A model generated the notes under the pieces. The model made no database searches and was not told the DNA's origin. It saw only the letters and a program-made list of their open reading frames with translations. Below, piece after piece: positions 24,303 through 36,515 of a stretch of 64,000 nt of DNA. Both the position numbers and the translations under genes were made by a program. The stretch lies in NCBI RefSeq assembly GCF_003672135.1, contig NC_039512.1:7534874-7598873 (forward strand). Direction: 5' to 3'. This DNA is from Ooceraea biroi (taxonomy: Eukaryota > Arthropoda > Insecta > Hymenoptera > Formicidae). Every line of letters starts with the position of its first letter. Position 1 is the first letter of the stretch.

Positions 24303-25688
24303 GACAGCGGTGAGGTAGCGATTGACAATCCGTCGCTGGACCAGTGCGGAACAGCGATTGGAGATGATCGCAATTGATAGCTTGTTCCCGCGAATCAGGC
24401 AGACTGACCGAGTTAAAGACATAACTGTGAGAATTAAAATCATAAATAATCGTCACGATCGTCGATGATGGCGGAAATGCGATGACAGCGACATAAATTA
24501 ATTTATAATTTGAACAAAACCATGAGTGAAGCAATTACGGATTTCATCTTGGAGAATTACTGGCTGGAGAATATCAACTTTTGCATTTTGCGTTATTTTC
24601 CATATTTCAAATTAAATGTTAATTGTCATTAATTTTTCATTTATAATACATCAGTAAAAAGAATTACAACATATGTAATTTATAAAAGGAATATTTTGTA
24701 TCATTAAGAAATATCACATTAATGATTATTAAAAAGCAAAGTTGATATTTGAAGTGTTTATACACCGAATAAGTAACAGAACTGCAAAATTTTATATTAA
24801 TTCAAGTGGTATGACAAACGCAAAATTAGCCGGAACAGTGCAATTTGAGAGTGAATTGTGGAGACAATGTGAACTAACTGAAAGGGAGAATTCTACCATT
24901 TTTATTGTGCGTGCGTGAGATCTTTATTGATCTCTTAACATTTCTATCAGTAGTTATATAAGTTGATATTTATTCGACTGTTTTTTTAAGATGGTTAATT
25001 TAATACAAATATTCCACAAGAGTTTAAGAATTCTTGACTTGCATTATACCGTTGCACGATAAATGGAGCATAAATATATTGATAATTTATTGCAACTGGA
25101 CATTTAAAGAATGTTGCATCTATGTTGTTCCTAAGCAATGAAGTGTGTTGGAGAATTTGACTGTTTTAGCATTTTCTTTTCGGACAAAATAACTTTTTGT
25201 TACTATGAGGAAAAGATAATTTATGAGTTACAAAAATGCGTAAATTTAAGACGAAGGAACTATTGACTGTTTTTATTACAAGTGATGGTTAGCACTATTT
25301 TAATCAGCCTCTATCTACTGCTGATCAATTACTGTAACTTTTCTCTTTATGTAGATATTCTTACGACACGCAATGCGATCTTCAAGCTAATTGAACATTA
25401 TTCTCACAACTTGCCAATTATGTTAATCTAACACATTTACTACATGAAGACATTATTTTAATCAAACATCCATTTAGCCGATATTTCATTGTTGATTGGA
25501 AAAATCGATAACACGTAAGAGCTACATTTTTATGCGAAAATATGAACATTGTTCGACTAGCATCGAAGAACGTATAATGTGTGGAAGTACGGCGAGAGAA
25601 CGTACTGTATTCTGCATATCTCCCGCATCTGTCATTGAAGAAAGGGTGTTAAACCCTAATCCCTAAAGTTGCAACTGTGACCAAAAAT

Positions 25689-25696
25689 TGTAAATA
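25689..25696 (+). promoter_or_regulatory. Pumilio response element in the sens 3' UTR
   Basis: TGTAAATA is a perfect match to the PUF consensus UGUANAUA. It lies about 290 nt before the probable poly(A) signal. A single 8-mer of this composition can occur by chance in AU-rich DNA. Confidence 0.35.
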
Positions 25697-25981
25697 GCAT
25701 GTAGACCGTATCTCACGGCTAGTCTAAGCGTATAAATATATACATATAAATATGAATTTAAAAAATCGAAGCTATAAATATTATAAATAGAGACGGACAC
25801 ATGCACACGGTGCAGAGCCGTCCTGATTAATGGCGGCTTGCACAGTGGTCCCACTAAAAAGTTATTATATTCTTCCCTTTTTCTCGCTATCAAAATTTTT
25901 ATTGTTGTACCATTAATATCATTATGTAATTATTGTAATTAGAAACTCGCTATTAATATTATTGTCATTATTATTATTAAT

Positions 25982-25987
25982 AATAAA
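25982..25987 (+). other. Candidate poly(A) signal of sens
   Basis: AATAAA followed within 40 bases by U/GU-rich sequence (tgttactatttgtaaaggtttc). It implies a 3' UTR of about 1.7 kb. Confidence 0.45.
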
Positions 25988-28334
25988 CGCTGTTACTATT
26001 TGTAAAGGTTTCTACAATAATTTCTTTTCCCTTCGACACTTTGATATCTTTTCTTCCTGAATTTTTAAGCAATAGATATCTATTTTATTGCAAACGTAAT
26101 TATAAAGTAAAATGAGCTAATTTTGTGTTTTTAGATATATTGTTACAGCAATATTACGTGGATTCCAGAGATTAGGTATGTAAATTACAATTTTATACAT
26201 CCAGATAAGTAACTAATCGAAAATAATTACATTGTGACGTACAATGCGTATCTCAATTTAAATAATCTTCCGCTGTTTGCTCGAGTCGATAGCTTGATTA
26301 ATCAAGATTGTTGAATCTGGTACTGGCGGATCAGGATCCGCCAGCTTCACTCGCTGTAATTCAGGGTTAAACGGCTCTGCCAATTAAGCAGGCTATCCCA
26401 AAGAACCCCTTAACGGCCCAATATGTTTTCTGCCAAGTTTCCCCGGACTTGTTCCGCTTTCCCTCCCTCCCTATTCTCACGCTCATTATTTCGTTCAGGG
26501 CTGTACGAATGCGACGATGGGGTAGACGTGAGATTTTCCGTAGGCTCGTTTACAGCTCTCGCTAATGTGCACCAATCGCGCGCGCAAGACATCGCGAAGA
26601 TAAAGGATAACAACCGGCGCAAAAGGCAAAAGAAAGACAGAAAACGTCGAAAAATTTATCTGTGAGAGAGCAAGGACGAGAAGAGAGACATGTAGAGAGC
26701 GAAAGAGAAAGAGGCAGGACATTACAGTACAGACTGCACGACACCATGACGCGGCTACGGGAACAGATTGGACAGTTATTGCATTCTGGGTAAGATTAAT
26801 TGATATGGGGACTGGTGGGTGGGCCGAGGGGCGCGCGGCTACGTCGGTGCTTAAACCTTGTCTCAGCGCGGGTTGGGGATGAGAGAGCGGTGATTAACCG
26901 ATTGCACCGTGAACCGAAAACCACCCCTCCCCCTTCTTCCTAATAGCCATTGAGTAATAGAGAGGCTCTTATTATTAAATAGCACCGAGCTGTGCGTAGA
27001 CGAGATCGTGAAACATTACCGTATGGATCAAGTCAATTGCAAAAACAGATTTATATGGTGATTATAGAATATATAATCGTTTTTTTTAATCTATTACATG
27101 TATTTATTCCGCAAATCTCACATTCTGAAACTTTGTCTCGTGGCCCTGATTTGAAAATTATTATTCAAACTTGAAATCAAACCCTTTGCACGACGAAAGA
27201 ACGATAAAGAACAGATAAGCTGGATCAAAATGATAAACTTACTCCTGATAATCTATGCGGACGACATTAGAAATAGTCTGAAGAAGTTGCGGAATCTGAT
27301 TAATAATGCAACCGCACTACGAGCACTGGCCACGGGTATTCCTAGTCTGGGACTGTCACAATTTCTACGGCGGTACAACCACTTCGGCGCACTGCGACCT
27401 CCGAGTTCTCAGTGTTCATTCTCGTATCTTCGCGGCAACAATCGTCCAGAACCATATCATCCCCCGTAGCTGGCGGCTATAGAACGTTCGAATACGTTTT
27501 AGGGGACAAGTCCATATACCCACCGTATACGGATACACCTTATGACTATTAAGGTATTCACAGCCCCTCGGAGGACGCCCCACTTTGAAATATGGCGACT
27601 CAGGTCACCACCGCCAGTCGGAGAGGCTGCTGTTCCGCACTTCCTCCCGTGTTCTCCTTTTCGATCTCCCCTCTTTCTAACGCCACTCGGTTGCCTTCGT
27701 CGTATTCCTTCTCTCGTGTCCTTGCCAAACGTACACACTTACACACCGGTGGGGTGTTGCTCGTGGAGAGACTCCGCATCTGCCTCATACCACTCCACGG
27801 TTTTCCATATTATTTACAACTCTCGTTCTGTGCGTTCCCCCTGCAATAATCCGGTCCAAGTCCGCGAACGCCCGAGCGTGTCACCAAATTGGTGGAAACC
27901 GGTGGAGGATGCCGTAAGCTGTCTCAGCTTGTGACAACTCTGAGTGATGCAGTAGCACCAAGATCCGACGTACGTGTGTTCGCTAGAAAGAATGGAGAGA
28001 AGTATAATCGTAGGACGATTTTTTAAGGTTGATCCCGACGTTATGATGCAAAACTTCTCGTCGTAATCGACTATTAATGGGATGATAATCACTTGCTAAA
28101 AACAAATGTCGTTCCTCGAAAACGAAACATTTACATCCCGAACAATTAAGTTTTAAATTAATTAAATTTATCAGCTGTGTCCAACAATCAGATATCACGC
28201 TTATTTAAGCAAAACTCTTTTCCATACATCAATATTAATAAAATTGTTCACTATGCTGACTTGCACTGTAATAAATATGTAATTACTCTCAATTTGAGTA
28301 AATGATTCTCTTAAACCGCTTCATAAAATAGAAA

Positions 28335-28404
28335 GGGTCATCTGCTTATTTGTTCTTATTCTTGTCACAGGGTCATCTGCTTATTTGTTCTCATTATTGT
28401 TGCA
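28335..28404 (+). repeat. Tandem duplication of a 35-bp unit
   Basis: GGGTCATCTGCTTATTTGTT opens both the unit at 28335 and the unit at 28370. The two 35-bp units differ at four positions, all in their last third. Confidence 0.8.
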
Positions 28405-31400
28405 TCTCAGAAAAGCGATTCACTCATATACATTATCGCATTCAACTACATCACTATGTTTAAAATTATTATTACCATAAGAAGTGATATTTTTATTATA
28501 TTTTGCATTTTTTAAATTATTTGTAAAATATTATGCAAACATTTGTAAAACATATTTTTGCTTCAATTCTAGTAACTAACGAGTGCACTATGATGCACTT
28601 GTTTGTTTTGTATATCTTTACGTGTCGACTGATCGAGCAAACGAGTAACCGGACACTGAAATCTCATTTCGCGTAAATGCGTCCTGGATACTGGACGCGT
28701 GGATTTGCGCGTCAGTCGCATTTGCGCGGGTCAGCCGGATTAAAAAACGTCGATGTCCAATTATCGTCGGACACCGCGCGGTTAATGGAATTTTTGAGAA
28801 GGAGATTAGGGAACTCGCGCGGTTCATGCAATTTTCGTGTGTTGCGTGTCGCGCACTAATTCGTTCCACACGCGGATCGTGACGGAGATATGTTCCTTCC
28901 GTTGACGGGAACATACAAGAACAAGCGCAATTTCGTTCACAATCACTTATAGTTAGAGCTACATAACTCGAACTAATTCGCACGCTTCCTCACCTATTCG
29001 GTTGCCATAGAATCCTATTATCCGACCGTACTGTTCCTCAAAACTTATCAGACATTCTCAAACTTGTTTAAAAAAATTACATTTTATTTGACGAATTAGT
29101 TCGCATCCTGTCTTATTGAAGAATAATGAGGTGCAAGACCTTTTTTTCGTAAATAGCTTGATGGGCTTGACCTTCGATCGTCCAGGCGACGAGCTGTCAC
29201 GGATGTAGCCATTTGTCAGTAGGCTTCTCTAATAACGAGGCGACTCTCTCTTTCTTTCGCGTACCGCACGACTTTAAACAAATAGCTCGGCATGGAAAAC
29301 GGGAAGAGGAAAACAAATGGTCGCTTACGCTTGTGAGGAAGAAAAGGGCACGTCGCGCGTACTGGCGATCAATCAAGCGCCTTTGGCTGGATCGACTTAA
29401 TACAGTCAGAGATCGATTGAATTCCGACATAAGTTCATACAATCGTAAATCTTTGCACGTGGGCTGCTGATCCACTCGCAATACGAAATTTTATGATATT
29501 AAAAAAGATGTTAAAAAATCTACTCTTTGTTAAAACATCTGCGTTGAAAACAAGGAAACTCATATGAAGATATTTATTCATTGAACAAAAGAAATTCTAA
29601 ATTTTTGCAAAAATTTACTGGGGCAGAAAAACCAAAAAGAGTGAAAGAGTTTGTATTCATTATTCGATGAAACATAAAAATGTTTAAACAACTCTTCAGG
29701 AATTAACCGAAATTTAGAAATAGACGTGAAGATTTATACGAAAGTAAAGCCTGTACTCCCATGGGTGTCCGATTCATTATCCATCCTGAATAAATAATCA
29801 TGCACGGATGCGGGTGGCTATGGGAATGTTGGTCAGAGGATACTTTGGAAAGGTGATTATTCGTCGATGCTGTGTCGTCCGCAGCGAAATCGACCCCCAA
29901 GGACATGCATCGTGCTTCGGATCGGAGCAACGGCATCGTGTATCTTCTTTGACTGCATCATTGATGAGTAGGATCAACGAGTTCTCTCGTCTCCTCTGTA
30001 TCTTAACTCTTATTTCTGTAAATGACATTTTATGCAAGAACAATGTTGTATCGATATAAACATTAAAACGAGTTAATTATTGAAGTAATTTGATGATTTT
30101 TTAAATATGAGATAACAGAAGTAAATTACATGTTTAAAAAATAAAAAGAATTAAAGTTAACAATTTTTCCACCAATCTTGCTCTATTCAAGAAAGTATTA
30201 ATTATATCTAATATTTTATAATTACAGTAATCAAATAAGGATTAACAAGTAAAAAAATATTAACCGTTTACTCATCTGTATTAGATTTGTTTGTTGAATA
30301 TACAATTAAATTGAAAATTGAGTATAATAAATTTAAAAGATTTATAACTATATGCAGTACAAGAACTATAATACCTGAAATATAATTTACTAATTACTAT
30401 TAATGCTCCTTCTTTATCTCACATTAATTCTAATACAATATATTCTCTTTCCTATACTATTCTACTGTGTTTCGTTAATTATTACATTCTTATAAAACTT
30501 TGAGTAAGAAGAAAAATTTATTGAGTGCAACTAAAACAATAAGTAAACGTCTATTTGGAATTTCCCACTCCCCAATCTCAATTTCTTCTATTTCGCTCGC
30601 TCGTTCCCCATACGTCGGCGGCAAATGGAAATATAATCATCCCTCGTCGTCTCTGCGGCACCGTGCATAATTCCGCGATCGACTTCGTTGATGTCGCGGA
30701 CCGTATCGCTGCCTACCTGGACCACGTAGCAACCGTAACTCAGTTTCCAAACGGATCGTCTCCTAGGAATACTTTATGCGTACTACACATCATTCCAACC
30801 GCCTAGTTCGAGAAGATGGAGGTCGCCGCGGATAGGAATAGGGTGGTAGGGACTGTAGAAGACACGGATCCTTAAGTATTCTACGCGTCGTGCGGGACTA
30901 GTGCATCCGTTTTAAGATGGCGGCGAGAGGGAGGAGGGTTCGCGGGGTAGAGCTGCGCCGATACCCTTTCGCCGGGAGAGGAAACGCCGATGGTAGGAGG
31001 TCCTCGGGTAATCATATAAGGATAGCTGGGGAGTCGCGCGAGGAAGGTCGGGTATCAACTTTTGATCCTCCGATATCTCCGACAGCCTGGCGGACCCCTT
31101 CCAGCCGAAGAGGAGCGTGTCTGTATTCAAACGGCTCTAACTCGATATAAGCGACGCTCCCAGAGGCATCCTTCCGCCGAGGAGGACGAGCTGGAGGACA
31201 GCAGGCCCTCCCTATCGTGTCGCTCACGCCCACCCCCTTAGGATCTTCAGAAATAAGAGTATCCCGCGTAGCCGGTGCCTCCAATCGAATTTACATCCCG
31301 ACTGCTTCGCTCCCATCCCGAAGATGCGAGGGTGGATCCTCGACATCGCCAAAGTGCCATCTGCTATGATGCATGGGTGGAGGTGCATAGCGACCACTAA

Positions 31401-31949
31401 AATGGCCCCGTGGTCCACTACATTGGCATTCTGGGAGATGCGCGACGAGATATCAAGTGGAGACGAATGACTTCTGACATGGATAGTTCTTTGGGGAATA
31501 ACTGATGTACATTGATACGAATATGGAAGTGTATAATACGAGTGTACTGCTTCTAGAAACATGTAGAACTTACTTAGTAAGTTGTAAAACGTCTAAACAT
31601 GTAAAACGGGTAACTTAGGAGACAATACTTACTAAGATAACACTAATTAAGGATGCAGATGCTTATTTGGATTTGAAACAAGAAATAATAACTATATTTA
31701 ACATTTAGAAAATAAACTATAACATAACATAACTGATAAATATATGAAAAAGATCTTTCTTAAATCAAAGTATTTAGATATTCAATTATTAAATTTTCAA
31801 AGATATATATAATATGAGGTAATATTAAAAGATAATAATCAAGTCGTCTTTATAATATTATCTTAAATTAAAATTTATATCATATAATACTTTAGGCCTG
31901 TTAAATTAAGCTTACTTAATTTATTGTTATATATTAATTTATGATAATT

Positions 31950-31956
<7 letters not shown>

Positions 31957-31991
<35 letters not shown>
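31957..31991. repeat. (TA)n microsatellite
   Basis: About 17 uninterrupted TA dinucleotides in AT-rich intergenic DNA. Confidence 0.95.
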
Positions 31992-31993
<2 letters not shown>

Positions 31994-32269
31994 TTACGTC
32001 AAATTTATAATATATATCATTGTATGTTAATATATTAAAAGTTTGTTACATATTAATTTATTATGTAAATCAATACACATACACAGTTTTATTTTAGAAC
32101 TAAAATAATACTCAGTTTTGTTTTATAACAATACACACAATTTATTATGGAAAGATGTTATCACATGATGATAAAAAAGGAATTTTTATTAATAATAGGT
32201 ACATATTAGGTTCTCTGTATTATCAACTAAACGAGATATCATAGTAACATCAAATGGTAAAATAGATAA

Positions 32270-32465
32270 CGTATATACGAGCGCGCGGCCTGCCTACCGA
32301 TGGCTTCGCTGCACGACCGCACTCTCATACGTTGATATCAATAATAACTCGATTATTATTGCGCACATTGCAAAATGGTACAGGACTTTTTAATTTAATT
32401 TGACGTAATCTACCTGTGGGCGAAAGGTTTTTACCCTTATATGAAACACCCTGTATAGTGTTTCG
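32270..32465. mobile_element. Possible transposon remnant ending in CACCCTGTATA
   Basis: A GC-richer block (gcgcgcggcctgcctaccga at about 32,281) is followed by ATGAAACACCCTGTATAG near 32,441-32,458. Sequence of the form ACACCCTGTATA is, from general knowledge, common at ends of insect repeats. No inverted partner or target duplication was found, so this is only a suggestion of a truncated element. Confidence 0.2.
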
Positions 32466-34375
32466 AATTTAAATGTCAAAACTTTGAAAGCGTCTGAATA
32501 AGAATCAATAAACTAAGAAAAACAAGCTTTAGAAATTTGCTTGTTTTCGTTTTGAAGAAAATCACAAAAAACAGAAGAAATATTCATTTTATACTTATAT
32601 TTATTACGTAATACTTATTTATCAGGACATCAAAAATTTCACATCTCTCTCTAATTAGATAATTATAGTCCTACAGAATGCTTAAGTTATATACCAATTT
32701 GAAATAAAGTTTTATTGTAAATAAGTAGGATACGAAGGATGGAAAAAAAGGAAAAAGATGATTAAAAAAACAACACAGTATTAAAACGAGAGTCAAGTAT
32801 ATTGTATGTACTTTAATGATAGTTTTATCCAAGACTACGCCGTAATGCTTGTGAGGATGTTCTCCTCCAAACTTCCCTCGTAATTTATATTACTATAAAA
32901 TGATTAGAAGCCACAGATTTCGCGTTACATATCCTTACGAGATTTCTCGCAGCTCTTGGATATATTTTGGATAGATTATTAATTGCGCTGTTACTTTCGT
33001 CGATGAGAAGAAGCCAATCCGATGTAACGGATGTGCATTCTAGAACTCGATTGGTTGCAGAAGAAAGCTTAAAATACAAAATAATAATAATCTTACGTAT
33101 TTTAACTACAGTTAAGTCGATATTCATTATATTCAAATACATTCTTTCTCAATAATAAGTATGACATACTAAACATATTTAATTTTACATAATATACAAA
33201 AATGTACGTAACAATAAGTTTTATTTACAATAATTATTTACCTGTAAAATTATATATAAGAAACATCCAGACTTCACAAAACGTCTAATAGGTGTTTTTA
33301 AATTAGATTGTGACTTTCTCCCAAATCTTTTATAGCTTTCTTTGCGTCTATTTAATCAAAGATTGCTCCTTTTTCTTCCATCTACACTTAATAACGTTAG
33401 TGATAATGTCTCAATCATACCAACATTCTGTTAAAGCGCATTTTCTTAACAAAGATAAATAATCATTTTGATGAAAAAAAAGTACATCTGTGTCTTTTAA
33501 TACCCGTCGCTGTTAATAGATCAATCATTAATACATGAAGAACATGCATCAATTGTTAAATATGATCAATCCTTTATTTTAGACATTTTTCGGCATTAAC
33601 ATAACCTATCCTTATTATGTTAAATATTGTTCATGATTCTCTTTTTTCATAATCGACGAAAATCAATATGTAAAAATTTCTCAAGAATCCATGATTTGAT
33701 ATAGTATATTTTTCTCCAATTTTATATAATATTTGTATAAAAATTTTGCAGCTTAAATTTAGAATGTTTTCTCCAATAAAGAATCAGTCACTAGAGATAC
33801 TGACGTTAAGACGGTTATTTTTAATGTCAGTTTTGCATTTACGTCCTCTCACATGCAAAAGGTAACCGTACTACTTTCAGATAGATTTTATTTGCAGAAG
33901 TGACTTTATGCGATAAACTGCGACGGCTAATTAAATATGGAAGAGCGCAAATCTCGTTCAACGAGTTAGAAGAACTGACTATAACTATTTATTATACCTA
34001 GTATTAATAGCGCGTCTCGTTATAAAAGTAACGGTGTCGCAGTAAAAGACTTTTGTAAAATTGCAAAGAGAGAGAGAGAGATTTGATGAAAACAAACTGT
34101 CGCATCTTCTTTCATTCTGACACAAATTTTTATTAATGCGCTTTTAAGAAAGAATTCCATTTATATGTATTGATGTATATGTATGTTTTTGGACGAAAAA
34201 AATTATAATTTATTCTGCTTAGGATTTATGATACCAGACTCTCGGAGAAAATACTATTATCTTCGAATTCAAACAATAAAAATTTTTTAAATTAAAAACG
34301 TAAGAAATTCTTAATGTTAATTTTAAGTATAGTTAGCAATAATAGAATATACTTGTAATGTTACTTTCCAATAAT

Positions 34376-34571
34376 AGTAATTATTCGAAACAAGGGATCC
34401 ACTTTCAATCACCTTGATCTTAAGATATGTTGTCAAAGACATCGCCTTGAGTACTCTTCAATAACTTTTCAACGAACAATGAGCGCCAACTAAACCCTTT
34501 TGAAGGGTACTCAGGGTCCTTAACAACATATCTCAAGATAAAGGTGAGGTCCTTTATTACGAATAATTACC
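34376..34571. mobile_element. Foldback MITE-like element with 8-bp target duplication
   Basis: Nearly the whole 196 bp is an imperfect inverted repeat. The left arm begins GTAATTATTCG at 34377 and the right arm ends CGAATAATTAC at 34570. The arms share AGATATGTTGT and GAGTACYCTTCAA over about 85-90 bp, with an indel of about 10 nt. Direct repeats CCAATAAT flank it at 34368-34375 and 34572-34579. There is no ORF, so it is non-autonomous. An 8-bp target duplication is typical of hAT-type elements, but the termini are not diagnostic. Confidence 0.75.
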
Positions 34572-35734
34572 CCAATAATTTTAATAGAAATGTTATCAAA
34601 ACAAGTAGATGAAATTGCATTAATTATTAAACATCTTCTAAGTAAAACTTCGTAAATATTTCTTTATTTATTGTAAAAATTATTTCAGAATATAAAAGAA
34701 AAAAACAAAAAAAAATCCAATTTTGTACTGAAAACTGTGTGAGTTATAAAATGTAGTACAGTATTATACAATTATAAAATTCATAGAGAGAAAAAAAATA
34801 GTTAAAAAAAAGCGGCATACGATATTCAACGAATAGAAAACGATAAAAATTTAATACTTGACGCAATGAAAAAGTTTTGCAAACGGAATGTATCGGATTC
34901 CTATAAATTACATCTGGAAGTAAATATCTCGTTCCAGCTTGGTATAAAATTTTATCGGGATACCCGAATATATACCGCAACTTTCTAATCAACATACACG
35001 CGGAAATTTCTTTTTAATAATTCGATTAATCTGGCAAGCTTAGCAACGAGTTATTTGGCACTTGACCCTCTTTGAAATCTTGTTTCGATATATCGCTAAG
35101 CTTTCTCTAATCATTCACGGCTTTCTTTTTTATTCGTACATCTCTTCAATTTATATTATTCAACTCGACATTCGCAATATAATTCAGGCCTAACTTCGTT
35201 TATCGTTACATCACTTACGATTATACGCTGCGAGAAGTATTCTCAATCTTCTGGCTATTGCGTAATTGTTTCACGAAACAACTTACGTAACGGTTAAAAA
35301 ATTCGCCGACAATATATTATTTTATATCGCAAATATATTGTACTCTCCCGCGCAATATATATTTCCCGCAGATCAAGTATACTTACTCGCCGTTTATATT
35401 ATACGCGTCTCCTTAACTTAATGCGGAGTTTTCAGTTGGAGGGCGTTTATTTTATAGAAAACTTAATCGAACACACATACTCAACTGCATGACATATATG
35501 TAAAATCTATACATAACATTGTGCGAAATCGTTTAATTCGCATCTGGAGCATTTCTTTTCATTTACGTTGCGAGCGCTTGTTGTTTAACAATTGTATTTC
35601 GCTAGACTTAAGTAGATATGGATAATAAAACATGTAGTAAATATAATATGTACGTGTTTGTATACATATATGTATATAATATATAATTTATATGTACCGC
35701 TTACGTATGTTGGCGATCCAATTAAATCGATACG

Positions 35735-35740
35735 TTTATT
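35735..35740 (-). other. Candidate poly(A) signal of the minus-strand gene
   Basis: TTTATT on the plus strand reads AATAAA on the minus strand, about 660 nt past the stop codon at 36396. It is the first perfect hexamer I noticed downstream. Others follow in this AT-rich stretch, so the true end is uncertain. Confidence 0.25.
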
Positions 35741-36395
35741 TGATGGATGACCGAACGGTGTAAACGTGGCGCACGCTAATTATAATATTAATTAGAATAT
35801 CCTATCATAAATTTGGCGCTATTTGGCATAGTTTAAATCATTCGATTTTTGAGCCGTGCTTTTTTTAGCATCGTTCCCGAATGCAATTTTCGAAAATTAA
35901 ATTTTCAGCGATATAAATGTGCAATTCGTTGCGTTGCTGGAAAAGAATAACACGCAACATACCTAAATAATAATTATTTAAATTTACTGTGCTTTTTCAT
36001 CACCAATTATGCCGTAAGATCGTCGATGTTCGGATAAAAATTTATGTGTATAGTTGAAGTTTCCATTTTGCAGATGGACACCACTTAAGCAATAATCGTC
36101 CAGTCGCGTGAATTGTCAGTCAGGTAAATTATATGGCGGGAGAAAATATTCGCATGAACTGCGCGAATTCAGGCAACACAAGACGAACGATTCGGTATTT
36201 GCGGTAACGTCTTCGATCGTTATATAATATCGTTGCCGCGCTGGTTGCTTTCAGTCTCGCTGATTCCTGATTTTAACGCGAACGTTGCGCAATTGCCGGA
36301 AGATGTCGGCGTGTTGACGTTATATTCTCCTGGAACATGTGGCAGAGCGAGCTAACAAGGGGCCAATTTCGTAGTTTTCGTTTGCTGGTCGCCTG
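35741..36395 (-). other. Probable 3' UTR of the minus-strand gene
   Basis: Sequence between the TAG stop of the terminal exon and the first candidate poly(A) signal. It is moderately GC-rich near the stop and AT-rich beyond, with no recognised element. Confidence 0.35.
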
Positions 36396-36515
36396 CTACT
36401 GTATGGAACATATAGTCAGATGATGCGACAAAGCGTGGTCCAATAAAATAGGAGTGCCTGCAGCCAATTCCGTACCGGCGTCGGCGCAATCGTCATCGCA
36501 GTTGAAATAATTGCT
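36396..36515 (-). CDS. Terminal coding exon of the minus-strand gene
   Basis: Acceptor ctgtttcctttgcgcag on the minus strand, then 39 codons and TAG. It begins SNYFNCDDDCADAG and continues the cysteine cluster of the previous exon with no break in sense. It ends TICSIQ. The exon is GC-richer than its flanks and codon-like throughout, and exon plus stop is exactly 120 bases in phase 0. Confidence 0.8.
   Translation of the reverse strand, partial: SNYFNCDDDCADAGTELAAGTPILLDHALSHHLTICSIQ

Larger units (their letters stand above)
24303..26010 (+). other. sens: Probable sens 3' UTR
   Basis: AU-rich sequence after the stop codon, with many short A/T runs, ending near the AATAAA at 25982-25987. 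No ORF of interest. A Pumilio-type motif lies near the end. Earlier ATTAAA/AATAAA-like hexamers could give shorter forms. I looked for a miR-9 seed match, since miR-9a is a known regulator of sens in flies, and saw none. Confidence 0.6.
26011..35730. other. Intergenic region between convergent genes
   Basis: No supported coding exon. CpG-rich patches at about 26,260-27,010, 27,300-27,960, 28,600-29,020, 29,150-29,470, 29,750-30,000 and 30,540-31,560 hold short overlapping ORFs on both strands without recognisable similarity. AT-rich linkers fill the rest. The repeats inside are listed separately. A downstream enhancer role for the patches is possible but unproven. Confidence 0.6.

Noticed and set aside
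24303..26010. miR-9a site in the sens 3' UTR
   Set aside because: Looked for the seed complement by eye and did not find it.
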